Both the position numbers and the translations under genes were made by a program. A stretch of DNA of 64,000 bases from Streptomyces sp. 378 (GTDB taxonomy: Bacteria > Actinomycetota > Actinomycetes > Streptomycetales > Streptomycetaceae): the NCBI RefSeq assembly GCF_030124145.1, contig NZ_JASKMS010000017.1, forward strand, positions 62,001 through 126,000, given 5' to 3'. Positions 33,868-41,435 of this stretch are shown piece by piece (within the stretch, counting starts at the first letter, position 1; each line of letters opens with the position of its first letter). The notes under the pieces were generated by a model. It had not been told where the DNA came from and did not search any database. It saw nothing but the letters and a program-made list of their open reading frames with translations.

Positions 33868-34590
33868 ATGCGCGTCGAGATCTGGAGCGACATCGCCTGC
33901 CCCTGGTGCTACGTGGGCAAGGCCCGCTTCGAGAAGGCGCTGCGGGACTTCCCGTACCGCGACGAGGTCGAGGTGGTGCACCGCTCCTTCGAGCTGGACC
34001 CGGGCCGCGCCAAGGACGACATCCAGCCCGTGATCACGATGCTCACCAAGAAGTACGGGATGAGCGCCGCTCAGGCGGAGGCCGGGGAGGACAACCTCGG
34101 GGCCCAGGCCGCCGCCGAGGGTCTCGACTACCGCACCCGGGGCCGCGACCACGGCAGCACCTTCGACATGCACCGCCTGCTGCACCTCGCGAAGGAGCAG
34201 GGCCGCCAGGAGAAGCTCCTCGACCTGCTCTACCGGGCCAACTTCGCCGAGGAGCGCTCCGTCTTCGACGACGACGAGCGGCTGGTGGAACTCGCCTCGG
34301 CCGCGGGGCTGGACGCCGAGGCCGTGCGCGCGGTGCTCGCCGACCCGGTCGCGTACGCCGACGAGGTGCGTGCCGACGAGCGCGAGGCCGCGCAGCTCGG
34401 AGCGAACGGCGTGCCGTTCTTCGTCCTCGACCGGAAGTACGGCGTCTCCGGCGCCCAGCCCGCCGAGGTGTTCGTCCGGGCCCTCACCCAGGCGTACGGC
34501 GAGCGCTCGGCCCTCAAGATCGTCGAGAGCGGCGACGCCGACGGCGCGGACGCCTGCGGACCGGACGGCTGCGCCGTGCCCCAGCCCTGA
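33868..34590 (+). CDS. DsbA-family (FrnE-like) thiol oxidoreductase
   Basis: A 240-residue cytoplasmic thioredoxin-fold protein. The CPWC active site is at residues 11-14 right after the start, with helical insertion 40-130 and the cis-Pro loop GVPFFV near 187. The C-terminus carries a second Cys pair (CGPDGC), a tail common in actinobacterial FrnE-like proteins. GGAGAGA precedes the ATG. Members isomerise or oxidise thiols and are linked to polyketide metabolism or oxidative stress. The short inverted repeat at 34603-34624 may terminate the transcript. Confidence 0.9.
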   Translation: MRVEIWSDIACPWCYVGKARFEKALRDFPYRDEVEVVHRSFELDPGRAKDDIQPVITMLTKKYGMSAAQAEAGEDNLGAQAAAEGLDYRTRGRDHGSTFDMHRLLHLAKEQGRQEKLLDLLYRANFAEERSVFDDDERLVELASAAGLDAEAVRAVLADPVAYADEVRADEREAAQLGANGVPFFVLDRKYGVSGAQPAEVFVRALTQAYGERSALKIVESGDADGADACGPDGCAVPQP

Positions 34591-34602
34591 AAGGCCCAGC
34601 TC

Positions 34603-34624
34603 GGAGCGCATCCATAAGCGCTCC
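34603..34624 (+). terminator. Short hairpin after the DsbA-family gene
   Basis: GGAGCGC (34603-34609) and GCGCTCC (34618-34624) pair over an 8-nt loop 13 nt past the stop. It is weak for a terminator and could alternatively be an operator for the aminotransferase gene that starts 60 nt later. Confidence 0.4.
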
Positions 34625-34686
34625 TTGGCCGCATCACGCAGAAATCGGCAATGGACGGGGAGATCCCGGGGACGCAGAGTGGTTGC

Positions 34687-35739
34687 ATGGAGACCTTCGA
34701 GAACCTCGTCCGTGCCGAGTTCACCCCGAAGCACACCTTCCTCAACACCGCGAGCAACGGGCTGCTGCCCGCCCGCACCGTCAGCGCCGTGCAGCAGGCG
34801 GTGCGGATGCGCGCCGAGGGCACGCCCCTGGGTCCCCTGTACGAGGACGTGGAGGCCGCCCGCGCGTCCTTCGCCCGGCTGGCCGGCGTGCCCGCCGAGC
34901 GGGTCGCGACCGGGGCCTCGGTCGCCGAGTACGGCGGGCTGATCGCCGCGTCCCTGCCCGCCGGAGCCGAAGTCCTCACGGCGGAGGGCGACTTCTCCTC
35001 GCTGGTGAACCCGTTCCACACGCGCGGCGACCTCAAGGTGCGGGCCGTGCCGCTGGAGCGGATCGCCGAGTCCGTCCGCCCCGGCACCGCGCTCGTCGCG
35101 GTCAGCGCCGCCCAGTCCGCCGACGGCCGCCTCGCCGACCTGCCGGCCGTGCGCGAGGCCGCCCGGGCGCACGGCGCCCGCACCTACGTCGACGCCTCCC
35201 AGTCGGCCGGCTGGCTGCCGATCGAGGCCGACGCCGACGACTTCCTCGCCGCCGTCGGCTTCAAGTGGCTGCTGGGCCCGCACGGCGCCTCGTTCTTCGT
35301 CGCCCCGCGGGACTTCGGCGGGCTCACGCCGCTGCTCGCCGGCTGGGTCGCCGGGGAACGCCCCTGGGACAGCTGCTACGGCCCGGTCGAGGAACTCGCC
35401 CACTCCGCGCGGCGGTTCGACGTCAGCCCCGCCCTGTTCACCTACGCCGGGCTGCGGGCCTCGCTGGAACTGCTCGAAGAGATCGGCGTCGACGTCGTGC
35501 ACGCCCACGACGTCGGCCTCGCGGACCGCTTCCGCGCCGGACTCGCCGGGCTGGGACACGAGCCGGTGCCCGCGCCGGGCTCGGCCATCGTGTCGGTGCC
35601 GGGGCTCGGCCACCGGCAGGGCGAACTGAGCCGGGCGGGCATCGAGGTCTCCGACCGGGCCGGGAACCTGCGGGCCGCGTTCCACCTCTACAACACGCCC
35701 GCGGACGTGGACCGGCTTCTGGAGATCCTCGCCGCATGA
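34687..35739 (+). CDS. Class V PLP-dependent aminotransferase/desulfurase-like protein
   Basis: A 350-residue pyridoxal-phosphate enzyme of the cysteine desulfurase/isopenicillin-epimerase-like group. Family features: FLNTASNGLLP near residue 17, the Asp-x-Ser-Gln cofactor motif YVDASQSAGWLP near 178 and the PLP lysine in FKWLLGPHG near 200. The start at 34687 gives the normal N-terminus; an ATG at 34651 adds 12 residues. No partner gene indicates a substrate. A strong terminator follows immediately, separating it from the convergent ectoine operon. Confidence 0.86.
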   Translation: METFENLVRAEFTPKHTFLNTASNGLLPARTVSAVQQAVRMRAEGTPLGPLYEDVEAARASFARLAGVPAERVATGASVAEYGGLIAASLPAGAEVLTAEGDFSSLVNPFHTRGDLKVRAVPLERIAESVRPGTALVAVSAAQSADGRLADLPAVREAARAHGARTYVDASQSAGWLPIEADADDFLAAVGFKWLLGPHGASFFVAPRDFGGLTPLLAGWVAGERPWDSCYGPVEELAHSARRFDVSPALFTYAGLRASLELLEEIGVDVVHAHDVGLADRFRAGLAGLGHEPVPAPGSAIVSVPGLGHRQGELSRAGIEVSDRAGNLRAAFHLYNTPADVDRLLEILAA

Positions 35740-35744
35740 CACAA

Positions 35745-35786
35745 CCGGGTGGGGCCTCCCGTCCCACACGAGGAGGCCCCACCCGG
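35745..35786 (+). terminator. Terminator of the class V aminotransferase gene
   Basis: A perfect 15-bp stem, CCGGGTGGGGCCTCC (35745-35759) with GGAGGCCCCACCCGG (35772-35786), loop 12 nt, 6 nt after the stop. Confidence 0.88.
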
Positions 35787-35820
35787 CAGCTCTGTCACAC
35801 GGTCACTTCACCGCTGTCAC

Positions 35821-36098
35821 GCGGTCACTTCACCGGCGTGAAGTCCCGCGCCCCGATGCCGTGTCCTCCGGGGGACGACCCCCGGACCCCCGGCAGAGGA
35901 GCGGTCACTTCACCGGCGTGAAGTCCCGCGCCCCTATGCCGTGTCCTCCGGGGGACGCTCCCCGGACCCCCGGCAGAGGAGCGGTCACTTCACCGGCGTG
36001 AAGTCCCGCGCCCCTATGCCGTGTCCTCCGGGGGACGCTCCCCGGACCCCCGGCAGAGGAGCGGTCACTTCACCGGCGTGAAGTCCCGCGCCCCGATG
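35821..36098. repeat. 80-bp tandem repeat made from the 3' end of ectD
   Basis: Three full 80-bp units (35821-35900, 35901-35980, 35981-36060) and a partial fourth (36061-36098) that is the real end of ectD. Units two and three are identical; unit one has three changes. On the minus strand each unit re-encodes the last EctD residues GARDFTPVK and a stop, then a hairpin (TCCGGGG/CCCCGGA at unit positions 47-66). The codons for DFTPVK form the palindrome ACTTCAC-CGGC-GTGAAGT at unit positions 7-24. A 14-nt remnant of a further copy is at 35800-35813. Confidence 0.95.
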
Positions 36099-36973
36099 AA
36101 CTCCGGTCGCCGCACCGGGGCCGCGAACGGTTCCACCGCCGTGTTCTCCACGCTGTTGAACACGATGAACACGTTGCTGCGCGGGAACGGCGTGATGTTG
36201 TCGCCGGATCCGTGCATGCAGTTGCAGTCGAACCAGGTCGCCGAACCGGCCTTGCCCGTGAACAGCTTGATGCCGTGCTGCGAGGCCAGCTGGGTCAGCG
36301 CCTCGTCCGAGGGCGTGCCCGCGTCCTGCATCTGCAGCGACTTCTTGTAGTTGTCCTTGGGCGTGGCCCCCGCGCACCCGAGGAACGTCTTGTGCGACCC
36401 CGGCATGATCATGAGCCCGCCGTTGGTGTCGTGGTTCTCGGTCAGCGCGATCGAGACCGACACCGTGCGCATCCGCGGCAGACCGTCCTCGGCGTGCCAC
36501 GTCTCGAAGTCCGAGTGCCAGTAGAAGCCACTGGCGCCGAACCCCGGCTTGACGTTGATCCGCGACTGGTGGACGTACACGTCCGAGCCGAGGATCTGCC
36601 GCGCCCGGCCGACGACCCGCTCGTCACGGACCAGCCGGGCGAACACCTCGCTGATCTTGTGCACCTCGAAGACCGAGCGGATCTCCTTGGACTGCGGCTC
36701 GACGATCGACCGCTCGTCCGCACGGATGTCCGGGTCGGTGACCAGCCGGTTCAGCTCGTCCCGGTACACGGCGACCTCGTCCGGGCCGATGAGCTCGTCG
36801 ATGGCCAGGAAACCGTCGCGCTCGAAGGACAGCAGGTCGGCCGGCGCGACCGGGCCCGGGGCGTCGGGGGCGCCCCAGACGACCGGGTCCTGACGCGGCG
36901 TGAGCACCTCGGTGGCGCCGCGACTGGGATAGAGGTCGGTGATACCGGTGGTGGTCTCGGTGATGGCGGTCAT
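36065..36973 (-). CDS. ectD: Ectoine 5-hydroxylase
   Basis: A 302-residue Fe(II)/2-oxoglutarate dioxygenase converting ectoine to 5-hydroxyectoine. The iron ligands are visible: His153 and Asp155 in WHSDFETWH and His254 in MHGSGDN. The EctD signature FYWHSDFETWHAEDG and the downstream RTVSVSIAL are present. It is last of ectABCD, 7 nt after ectC. Its 3' end, including the residues GARDFTPVK and stop, is copied in a downstream 80-bp tandem array. Protects against salt and heat stress in known streptomycetes. Confidence 0.97.
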   Translation of the reverse strand: MTAITETTTGITDLYPSRGATEVLTPRQDPVVWGAPDAPGPVAPADLLSFERDGFLAIDELIGPDEVAVYRDELNRLVTDPDIRADERSIVEPQSKEIRSVFEVHKISEVFARLVRDERVVGRARQILGSDVYVHQSRINVKPGFGASGFYWHSDFETWHAEDGLPRMRTVSVSIALTENHDTNGGLMIMPGSHKTFLGCAGATPKDNYKKSLQMQDAGTPSDEALTQLASQHGIKLFTGKAGSATWFDCNCMHGSGDNITPFPRSNVFIVFNSVENTAVEPFAAPVRRPEFIGARDFTPVK

Positions 36974-36980
36974 GGAAACG

Positions 36981-37379
36981 TCACACCTCCTCGGTGAGCA
37001 GCGGGTAGACGCCGTTCTCGTCGTGGTCCTCGCGTCCGGTCACGGGCGGGTTGAACACGCAGAGGCAGCGGAAGTCCTTCTTGACCCGCAGCGTGTGCCT
37101 CTCGTGCCCGTCCAGGAGGTACATGGTGCCGGGCGTGATGGTGTGCGTCTGCCCGGTCTCGTGGTCGGTCAGCTCGGCCTCGCCCTCCACGCAGACGACG
37201 GCCTCGACGTGGTTCGCGTACCACATCGACGTCTCCGTACCCGCGTACAGGACCGTCTCGTGCAGGGAGAAGCCGACCTTCTCCTTGGCGAGGACGATGC
37301 GCTTGCTCTCCCACGTGCCGGACGCCGCCTTCACGTGCCGGTCGGTACCTTCGATCTCCTTGAACGAACGGACAATCAC
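36981..37379 (-). CDS. ectC: L-ectoine synthase
   Basis: A 132-residue cupin-fold enzyme that cyclises N-gamma-acetyl-diaminobutyrate to ectoine, normal length for EctC. GTG at 37379 starts VIVRSFKEI and has AGGAGG about 10 nt upstream. Family motifs include LHETVLYAGTETSMWYANH, VEAVVCVEGEAEL and GTMYLLDGHERH, giving the metal-binding Glu and His residues. Sits between ectB (45 nt) and ectD (7 nt) in the operon. Confidence 0.97.
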   Translation of the reverse strand: MIVRSFKEIEGTDRHVKAASGTWESKRIVLAKEKVGFSLHETVLYAGTETSMWYANHVEAVVCVEGEAELTDHETGQTHTITPGTMYLLDGHERHTLRVKKDFRCLCVFNPPVTGREDHDENGVYPLLTEEV

Positions 37380-37423
37380 GGTGCTGCGATGCCTCCTAGA
37401 TGGGTGGTGCTCTCGGTTCGGTG

Positions 37424-38695
37424 TCAGGCGGTCTCTCGGACGGCGCGGGCCAGCGTGCTCAGGCCCTCGTCCAGTTCCTCCGGCGTGATGGTGAGGGCCG
37501 GAAGCAGCTTCACGACCTCGCTCTCCGGGCCGGACGTCTCGATGAGCAGTCCGAGCTCGAAGGCGCGCTTGGCGACCTTGCCGGCGCGTGCCTTGTCGTG
37601 GAACTCCAGGCCCCACACCAGGCCGCGGCCCCGGTACTCCTTCACGTCGGCCAGGTTCTCCTCGGTGATGGAGATCATGGCCTGCTCGACCTGTTCACCG
37701 CGCTTGCGGGTCTGCTTCTCCATCGCGGAACCGTCGGCCCAGTACGTCTCCAGGGTCGCGGTGGCCGTGACGAACGCGGGGTTGTTGCCGCGGAAGGTGC
37801 CGTTGTGCTCGCCGGGCTCCCAGACGTCGAGCTCGGGCTTGAACAGGCACAGCGACATGGGCAGGCCGTAGCCGCTGATCGACTTGGAGACGGTGACGAT
37901 GTCCGGCGTGATGCCCGCCTCCTCGAAGGAGAAGAACGCGCCGGTACGGCCGCAGCCCATCTGGATGTCGTCGACGATCAGCAGCATGTCCTGCCGCTCG
38001 CACAGCTCGGACAGGGCGCGCAGCCACTCGGGCCGGGCCACGTTGATGCCGCCCTCGCCCTGCACGGTCTCGACGATCACGGCGGCGGGCTTGTTGAGGC
38101 CCGAGCCCTGGTCCTCCAGGAGCCGCTCGAACCACAGGAAGTCCTCGACCGTGCCGTCGAAGTAGTTGTCGAACGGCATCGGGGTGCCGTGCACCAGCGG
38201 GATGCCGGCGCCGGCGCGCTTGAAGGCGTTGCCGGTCACGGCCAGCGAGCCCAGCGACATGCCGTGGAAGGCGTTGGTGAACGACACGATCGACTCGCGT
38301 CCCTTCACCTTCCGCGCCAGCTTCAGCGCGGCTTCCACGGCGTTGGTGCCGGTCGGGCCGGGGAACATGACCTTGTACGGCAGGTCACGCGGGCGCAGCA
38401 GCAGGTTCTGGAAGGCCTCCAGGAACGTGCGCTTGGCGGTGGTCGACATGTCGAGCCCGTGCGTGACGCCGTCCCGCTCCAGGTAGTCGATCAGCGCGCG
38501 TTTCAGGACCGGGTTGTTGTGGCCGTAGTTCAGTGACCCGGCTCCTGCGAAGAAGTCGAGGTACTCATGACCGTCCTCGTCGTACATGCGGCTGCCCACC
38601 GCACGGTCGAAGACGGTGGGCCAGCCGCGGCAGTAGCTGCGCACCTCGGACTCGACGGTCTCGAAGACGCTCAGGTCGGGCTGGGTGATGGTCAC
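37424..38695 (-). CDS. ectB: L-2,4-diaminobutyrate:2-oxoglutarate aminotransferase
   Basis: A 423-residue class III PLP aminotransferase making diaminobutyrate from aspartate semialdehyde. The GTG start yields TITQPDLSVFETVES, typical of EctB. Motifs: FFAGAGSLNYGHNNP, FPGPTGTNAVEAALKLAR, the VDDIQMGCGRTG cofactor Asp near 240, and SKSISGYGLP with the PLP lysine near 270. Follows ectA by 59 nt. First committed step of ectoine synthesis. Confidence 0.97.
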   Translation of the reverse strand: MTITQPDLSVFETVESEVRSYCRGWPTVFDRAVGSRMYDEDGHEYLDFFAGAGSLNYGHNNPVLKRALIDYLERDGVTHGLDMSTTAKRTFLEAFQNLLLRPRDLPYKVMFPGPTGTNAVEAALKLARKVKGRESIVSFTNAFHGMSLGSLAVTGNAFKRAGAGIPLVHGTPMPFDNYFDGTVEDFLWFERLLEDQGSGLNKPAAVIVETVQGEGGINVARPEWLRALSELCERQDMLLIVDDIQMGCGRTGAFFSFEEAGITPDIVTVSKSISGYGLPMSLCLFKPELDVWEPGEHNGTFRGNNPAFVTATATLETYWADGSAMEKQTRKRGEQVEQAMISITEENLADVKEYRGRGLVWGLEFHDKARAGKVAKRAFELGLLIETSGPESEVVKLLPALTITPEELDEGLSTLARAVRETA

Positions 38696-38754
38696 GACGA
38701 ATCGCTCCTCGGTACGTGGGGGAAGTCTGTGGGAGTGGGGCGGCGCGGGAAGTC

Positions 38755-39261
38755 TCAGTGGGGCAGGGGGCCGATGCGGTACAGCACCTCCGCGTCGTGC
38801 GGCCCGTCGGGGAACAGGCCCGCGTCGAACAGCACCTCTCGCTCCAGCCGCGCGCCGTGACGCTCGGCGAACGAGGTGAACAGGCGCTCCGAGGCGGTGT
38901 TGCCCGGGGTGATGGTGGTCTCCACCGTCGTCACCTCTCGCTCGGTCACGGTCCGCGCGACCAGACCGTCGAGCAGCGCGGCGGCCAGTCCGCGCCCGCG
39001 GTGGGCCTCGTCCACGGCCACCTGCCAGACCAGCAGGGTGCGCGGGCTGTCCGGCCGCACGTACCCGGTGATGAAACCCATCGGCTCGCCGCGCTCGTCA
39101 CGGGCCACAGCCGATGTGGCGGCGAAGTCGCGGCACCACAGCAGATAGCTGTAGGACGAGTTCACGTCGAGAACCTTCGAGTCCTTCGCCATCCGCCAGA
39201 GTGCGGCTCCGTCAGCCACCGTGGGGCGGTCGATTTGCGGATCTGCTTGTACGGCAGTCAT
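38755..39261 (-). CDS. ectA: L-2,4-diaminobutyrate N-gamma-acetyltransferase
   Basis: A 168-residue GNAT enzyme acetylating diaminobutyrate. MTAVQADPQIDRP is the usual EctA start; the frame runs on upstream but through AT-rich promoter DNA. Acetyl-CoA loop VDEAHRGRGLAAALL near residue 90; VDEAHRG, ETTITPGNTASERLF and WCRDF are EctA hallmarks. No convincing ribosome site precedes the ATG; GGGTAA lies 12-17 nt upstream (39273-39278), so the transcript may be leaderless or very short-leadered. First gene of ectABCD. Confidence 0.95.
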   Translation of the reverse strand: MTAVQADPQIDRPTVADGAALWRMAKDSKVLDVNSSYSYLLWCRDFAATSAVARDERGEPMGFITGYVRPDSPRTLLVWQVAVDEAHRGRGLAAALLDGLVARTVTEREVTTVETTITPGNTASERLFTSFAERHGARLEREVLFDAGLFPDGPHDAEVLYRIGPLPH

Positions 39262-39383
39262 ACGAAATGAACTTACCCAGCGAAATTCGAAATTGCATCG
39301 CCGATGAGGGTTACATATGAGCCACGTCTGTGTTATCACGCGAGCGCGAGGATCCACTCGACGAGGGGGAGGAATGCCCGATA

Positions 39384-39405
39384 TTGACCGGTAATTACCG
39401 GTCAA
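39384..39405. promoter_or_regulatory. 22-bp perfect palindrome, candidate operator
   Basis: TTGACCGGTAA followed directly by its reverse complement TTACCGGTCAA. It has no mismatch, stands 123 nt upstream of ectA and 11 nt upstream of the Cys-rich frame, and either half begins with the sigma-70-like hexamer TTGACC. A dimeric repressor (GntR, TetR or MarR type) is a likely ligand; none is encoded beside it. Confidence 0.65.
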
Positions 39406-39415
39406 ATCGGTCACC

Positions 39416-39484
39416 ATGTGTAACGCGTCACAGGTGTGCAACCCGCACGAGACCTGCCGCAATTGCGCCGCCGAGTGCCCCTGA
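39416..39484 (+). CDS. Possible 22-residue Cys-rich peptide
   Basis: ATG at 39416 opens a 22-codon frame with five cysteines (residues 2, 8, 14, 17, 21), including CNPHETCRNC at residues 8-17 and the ending CAAECP. Although the surrounding DNA is AT-rich, 18 of 21 codons after the ATG end in G or C, the pattern of Streptomyces genes. There is no ribosome-binding site, so translation would have to be leaderless, with transcription starting near 39416 from a promoter within or beside the palindrome. It could be a metal- or redox-responsive leader peptide or a chance frame. No homologue was recognised. Confidence 0.35.
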   Translation: MCNASQVCNPHETCRNCAAECP

Positions 39485-39600
39485 AATCCGTGCGTTTAGG
39501 ACCGGCGAAAGCGGGCAGGAGAAGACGGGAAGCTGTTCTCGAAAGAATTGCCAATTGTGTGTCAGCTTACATGTGGGATGTATCGGAAAGCGCGTGGAAT

Positions 39601-40137
39601 TCAGGCCCCGGTCACTCCGTCGATACGTTCCCGCAAGAGATCGGCGTGACCGTTGTGCCGCGCGTACTCCTCGATCATGTGAATGAGGACCCAGCGCAGA
39701 CTGACCTCCATGCCGGGCACCGGCCCCTCGGCGACCCGCCCGAGGTGCTCCAGCGGCAGCCCGGCGCACAGCTCCCGCCCCCGCGCGATCTCCCGCCGCC
39801 AGATCCCGAGTGCCTCGTCGAGCCCCCGCGCCGGATCCAGCGTGTAGCCGGTCGCGTCCTCGAACACGGGCGGTACGGCCAGCCCGCCGGCCACCCGCTG
39901 GAACCAGTTCCGCTCGACCTCGGCGAGATGCTGCACCAGCCCGAGCAGCGTCAGCGACGACGGCTCGGCCGCCGCCACCCGCACCTGAGCGTCGTCCAGC
40001 CCGGCACACTTCAGCGCCAGAGTGGCCCGGTGGAAGTCCAGCCAGCTCTCGAGCATGGCCCGCTCGTCACCGGTGAGGTGGGGGACGGGGCGGCCGTCGG
40101 GAAGGGCGGGGGCGTCAGCGGGTGTGTCGGCGGTCAT
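39601..40137 (-). CDS. DinB-like protein (DUF664)
   Basis: A 178-residue four-helix-bundle protein of the DinB/DUF664 superfamily. The metal-ligand histidines are plausible at QHLAEVERNWF (about residue 70) and EEYARHNGHADLLRE near the C-terminus, the classic DinB third-helix motif. Relatives include mycothiol-dependent S-transferases of actinobacteria, so a thiol-transfer role is possible. It converges with the Cys-rich frame. It is 64 nt beyond the following aminotransferase's stop in the same direction and may share its transcript. Confidence 0.85.
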   Translation of the reverse strand: MTADTPADAPALPDGRPVPHLTGDERAMLESWLDFHRATLALKCAGLDDAQVRVAAAEPSSLTLLGLVQHLAEVERNWFQRVAGGLAVPPVFEDATGYTLDPARGLDEALGIWRREIARGRELCAGLPLEHLGRVAEGPVPGMEVSLRWVLIHMIEEYARHNGHADLLRERIDGVTGA

Positions 40138-40200
40138 TCGGGGAGCATGACACGGGGCGCCGACCCGGTGCCCGGACGCCCGATGCCTTTCGGCCGGGGA

Positions 40201-41322
40201 CTACCGCCACGCCTCCTCGGCGGCCCGCAGCGCGCCCTCCACGTCGACCGGCAGCCCCTGCTCGGAGAGCGCCACCCCCAAGGCCGCCAGACTCGCGCGC
40301 ACGGCCCCGGGCGTCGCCTGCGCGCCGTAGTGGTTGACCCGGATCATCTCCTTGGCCAGCGCGCCTCCGCCCGCGGCCAGCGGCACCGCCGGATCCGCCG
40401 CCAGCGCCCGCCGGACGAGCTCCGACGCCACCAGCCCGGACGGCGCCCGCAGCGTCGTGGCGACGGGCGCCGCGTCCCGGGCCTCGTACACGTACGGCTC
40501 CAGCCCGCCACCGAGCGCGACCGACCCGGCCCGTGTCGCCGCCGCGGCGGAGGCGTGCCGGGCCATCACGGCCTCCAGCCCCGCCGTCTCGATCCGCTCC
40601 ACACACGCCTCCAGAGCCAGCATCTCCAGCTGTGCGGGCGCGTGCGGCAGCGCCGTGCGGCCGCGGTCGATCCACCGCTCCTTCCAGTCGAGCAGCGACA
40701 GGTACGACCGGCGGGGCGCCTTCGGGTTCGCCGCCATGCGGGCCCAGGCCCGCTCGCTGACCGACACCGCCGACACCCCGGCCGGGCCGCCCATCGCCTT
40801 CTGCGCGCCGATCACGCACAGGTCCACGCCCCAGGCGTCCGGCAGCACCGGTTCGGCCCCGATCGACGCCACGGCGTCCAGGTAGAACAGCGCCCCGTGC
40901 GCCCGCACGCCCTCGCCGATCTCCGCGACCGGGTTGGTGTTGCCGGTCGCCGCCTCCGCGTGCACCAGGGACACGAAGTCGATGGCCGGGTGCTCGGCGA
41001 AGGCCTGCCGGATCTCCTCGGCCGTCACGGCCGTGTGGAAGGGCACCGCCAGGTCGATCACCGCGGCGCCGCAGTCCCGCAGCCAGTCGCCGAAGGTCTG
41101 GCCGTACGGCCCCGTGACGATGTTGAGCGCCGTGGTGCCCGGACCGGCCGCGGCACGGATCGCGCCCTCCAGCGGCAGCAGCGCCTCACCCTGCATGATC
41201 ACGACGTCCTGCCGGGTGTCCATCAGCCGTGCGACACGGTCCTCGATCGCGGCGAAGCGGTCCGCGCCGAGCGGGGCCAGGTCCAGAAACGGATGCGTCA
41301 CGGCAATGCTCTCTTCACTCAC
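40201..41322 (-). CDS. Class V aminotransferase (alanine-glyoxylate / serine-pyruvate type)
   Basis: A 373-residue PLP enzyme. GTG at 41322. The cofactor-binding pattern is clear: QGEALLPLEGAIRA near 45, NIVTGPYGQTFGDWL near 70, HAEAATGNTNPV near 125, FYLDAVASIGAEP near 150 with cofactor Asp, and GAQKAMGGPAGVS with PLP Lys near 177. Such enzymes transaminate glyoxylate, serine or aspartate. The amidohydrolase on the other strand shares the divergent promoter. No pathway is evident; DinB-like gene follows. Confidence 0.88.
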   Translation of the reverse strand: MSEESIAVTHPFLDLAPLGADRFAAIEDRVARLMDTRQDVVIMQGEALLPLEGAIRAAAGPGTTALNIVTGPYGQTFGDWLRDCGAAVIDLAVPFHTAVTAEEIRQAFAEHPAIDFVSLVHAEAATGNTNPVAEIGEGVRAHGALFYLDAVASIGAEPVLPDAWGVDLCVIGAQKAMGGPAGVSAVSVSERAWARMAANPKAPRRSYLSLLDWKERWIDRGRTALPHAPAQLEMLALEACVERIETAGLEAVMARHASAAAATRAGSVALGGGLEPYVYEARDAAPVATTLRAPSGLVASELVRRALAADPAVPLAAGGGALAKEMIRVNHYGAQATPGAVRASLAALGVALSEQGLPVDVEGALRAAEEAWR

Positions 41323-41435
41323 AGCAGGTTCGATCGCATCGAGGGTAACCGGCCGGCCTCACCCCCTCACGTGGCGAGTCCCGCGGACACCGGCCTCCGT
41401 CGAGGCCCGGCGGCCGGCTCACTAAGGTGCGGTAC

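Larger units (their letters stand above)
39262..39600. other. Ectoine operon upstream region
   Basis: This 339-nt gap is noticeably more AT-rich than its surroundings. It should hold the leftward ectA promoter. Its two strong features are a 22-bp perfect palindrome (39384-39405) and, starting 11 nt to its right, a short Cys-rich reading frame on the plus strand (39416-39484). From 39485 to 39600 I see nothing definite. Confidence 0.7.

Noticed and set aside
35800..36098. CRISPR array
   Set aside because: The 80-bp unit repeats contiguously with no unique spacers, and no cas genes are present; it is a tandem duplication of the ectD end.
35985..36500. Minus-strand 171-codon frame across the repeat and ectD
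   Set aside because: It lies in another frame over ectD and merely re-enters the repeated tail; no start site or family.
39262..39462. N-terminal extension of EctA
   Set aside because: The frame is open but AT-rich, without Streptomyces codon bias, and contains the palindrome; EctA is complete from 39261.
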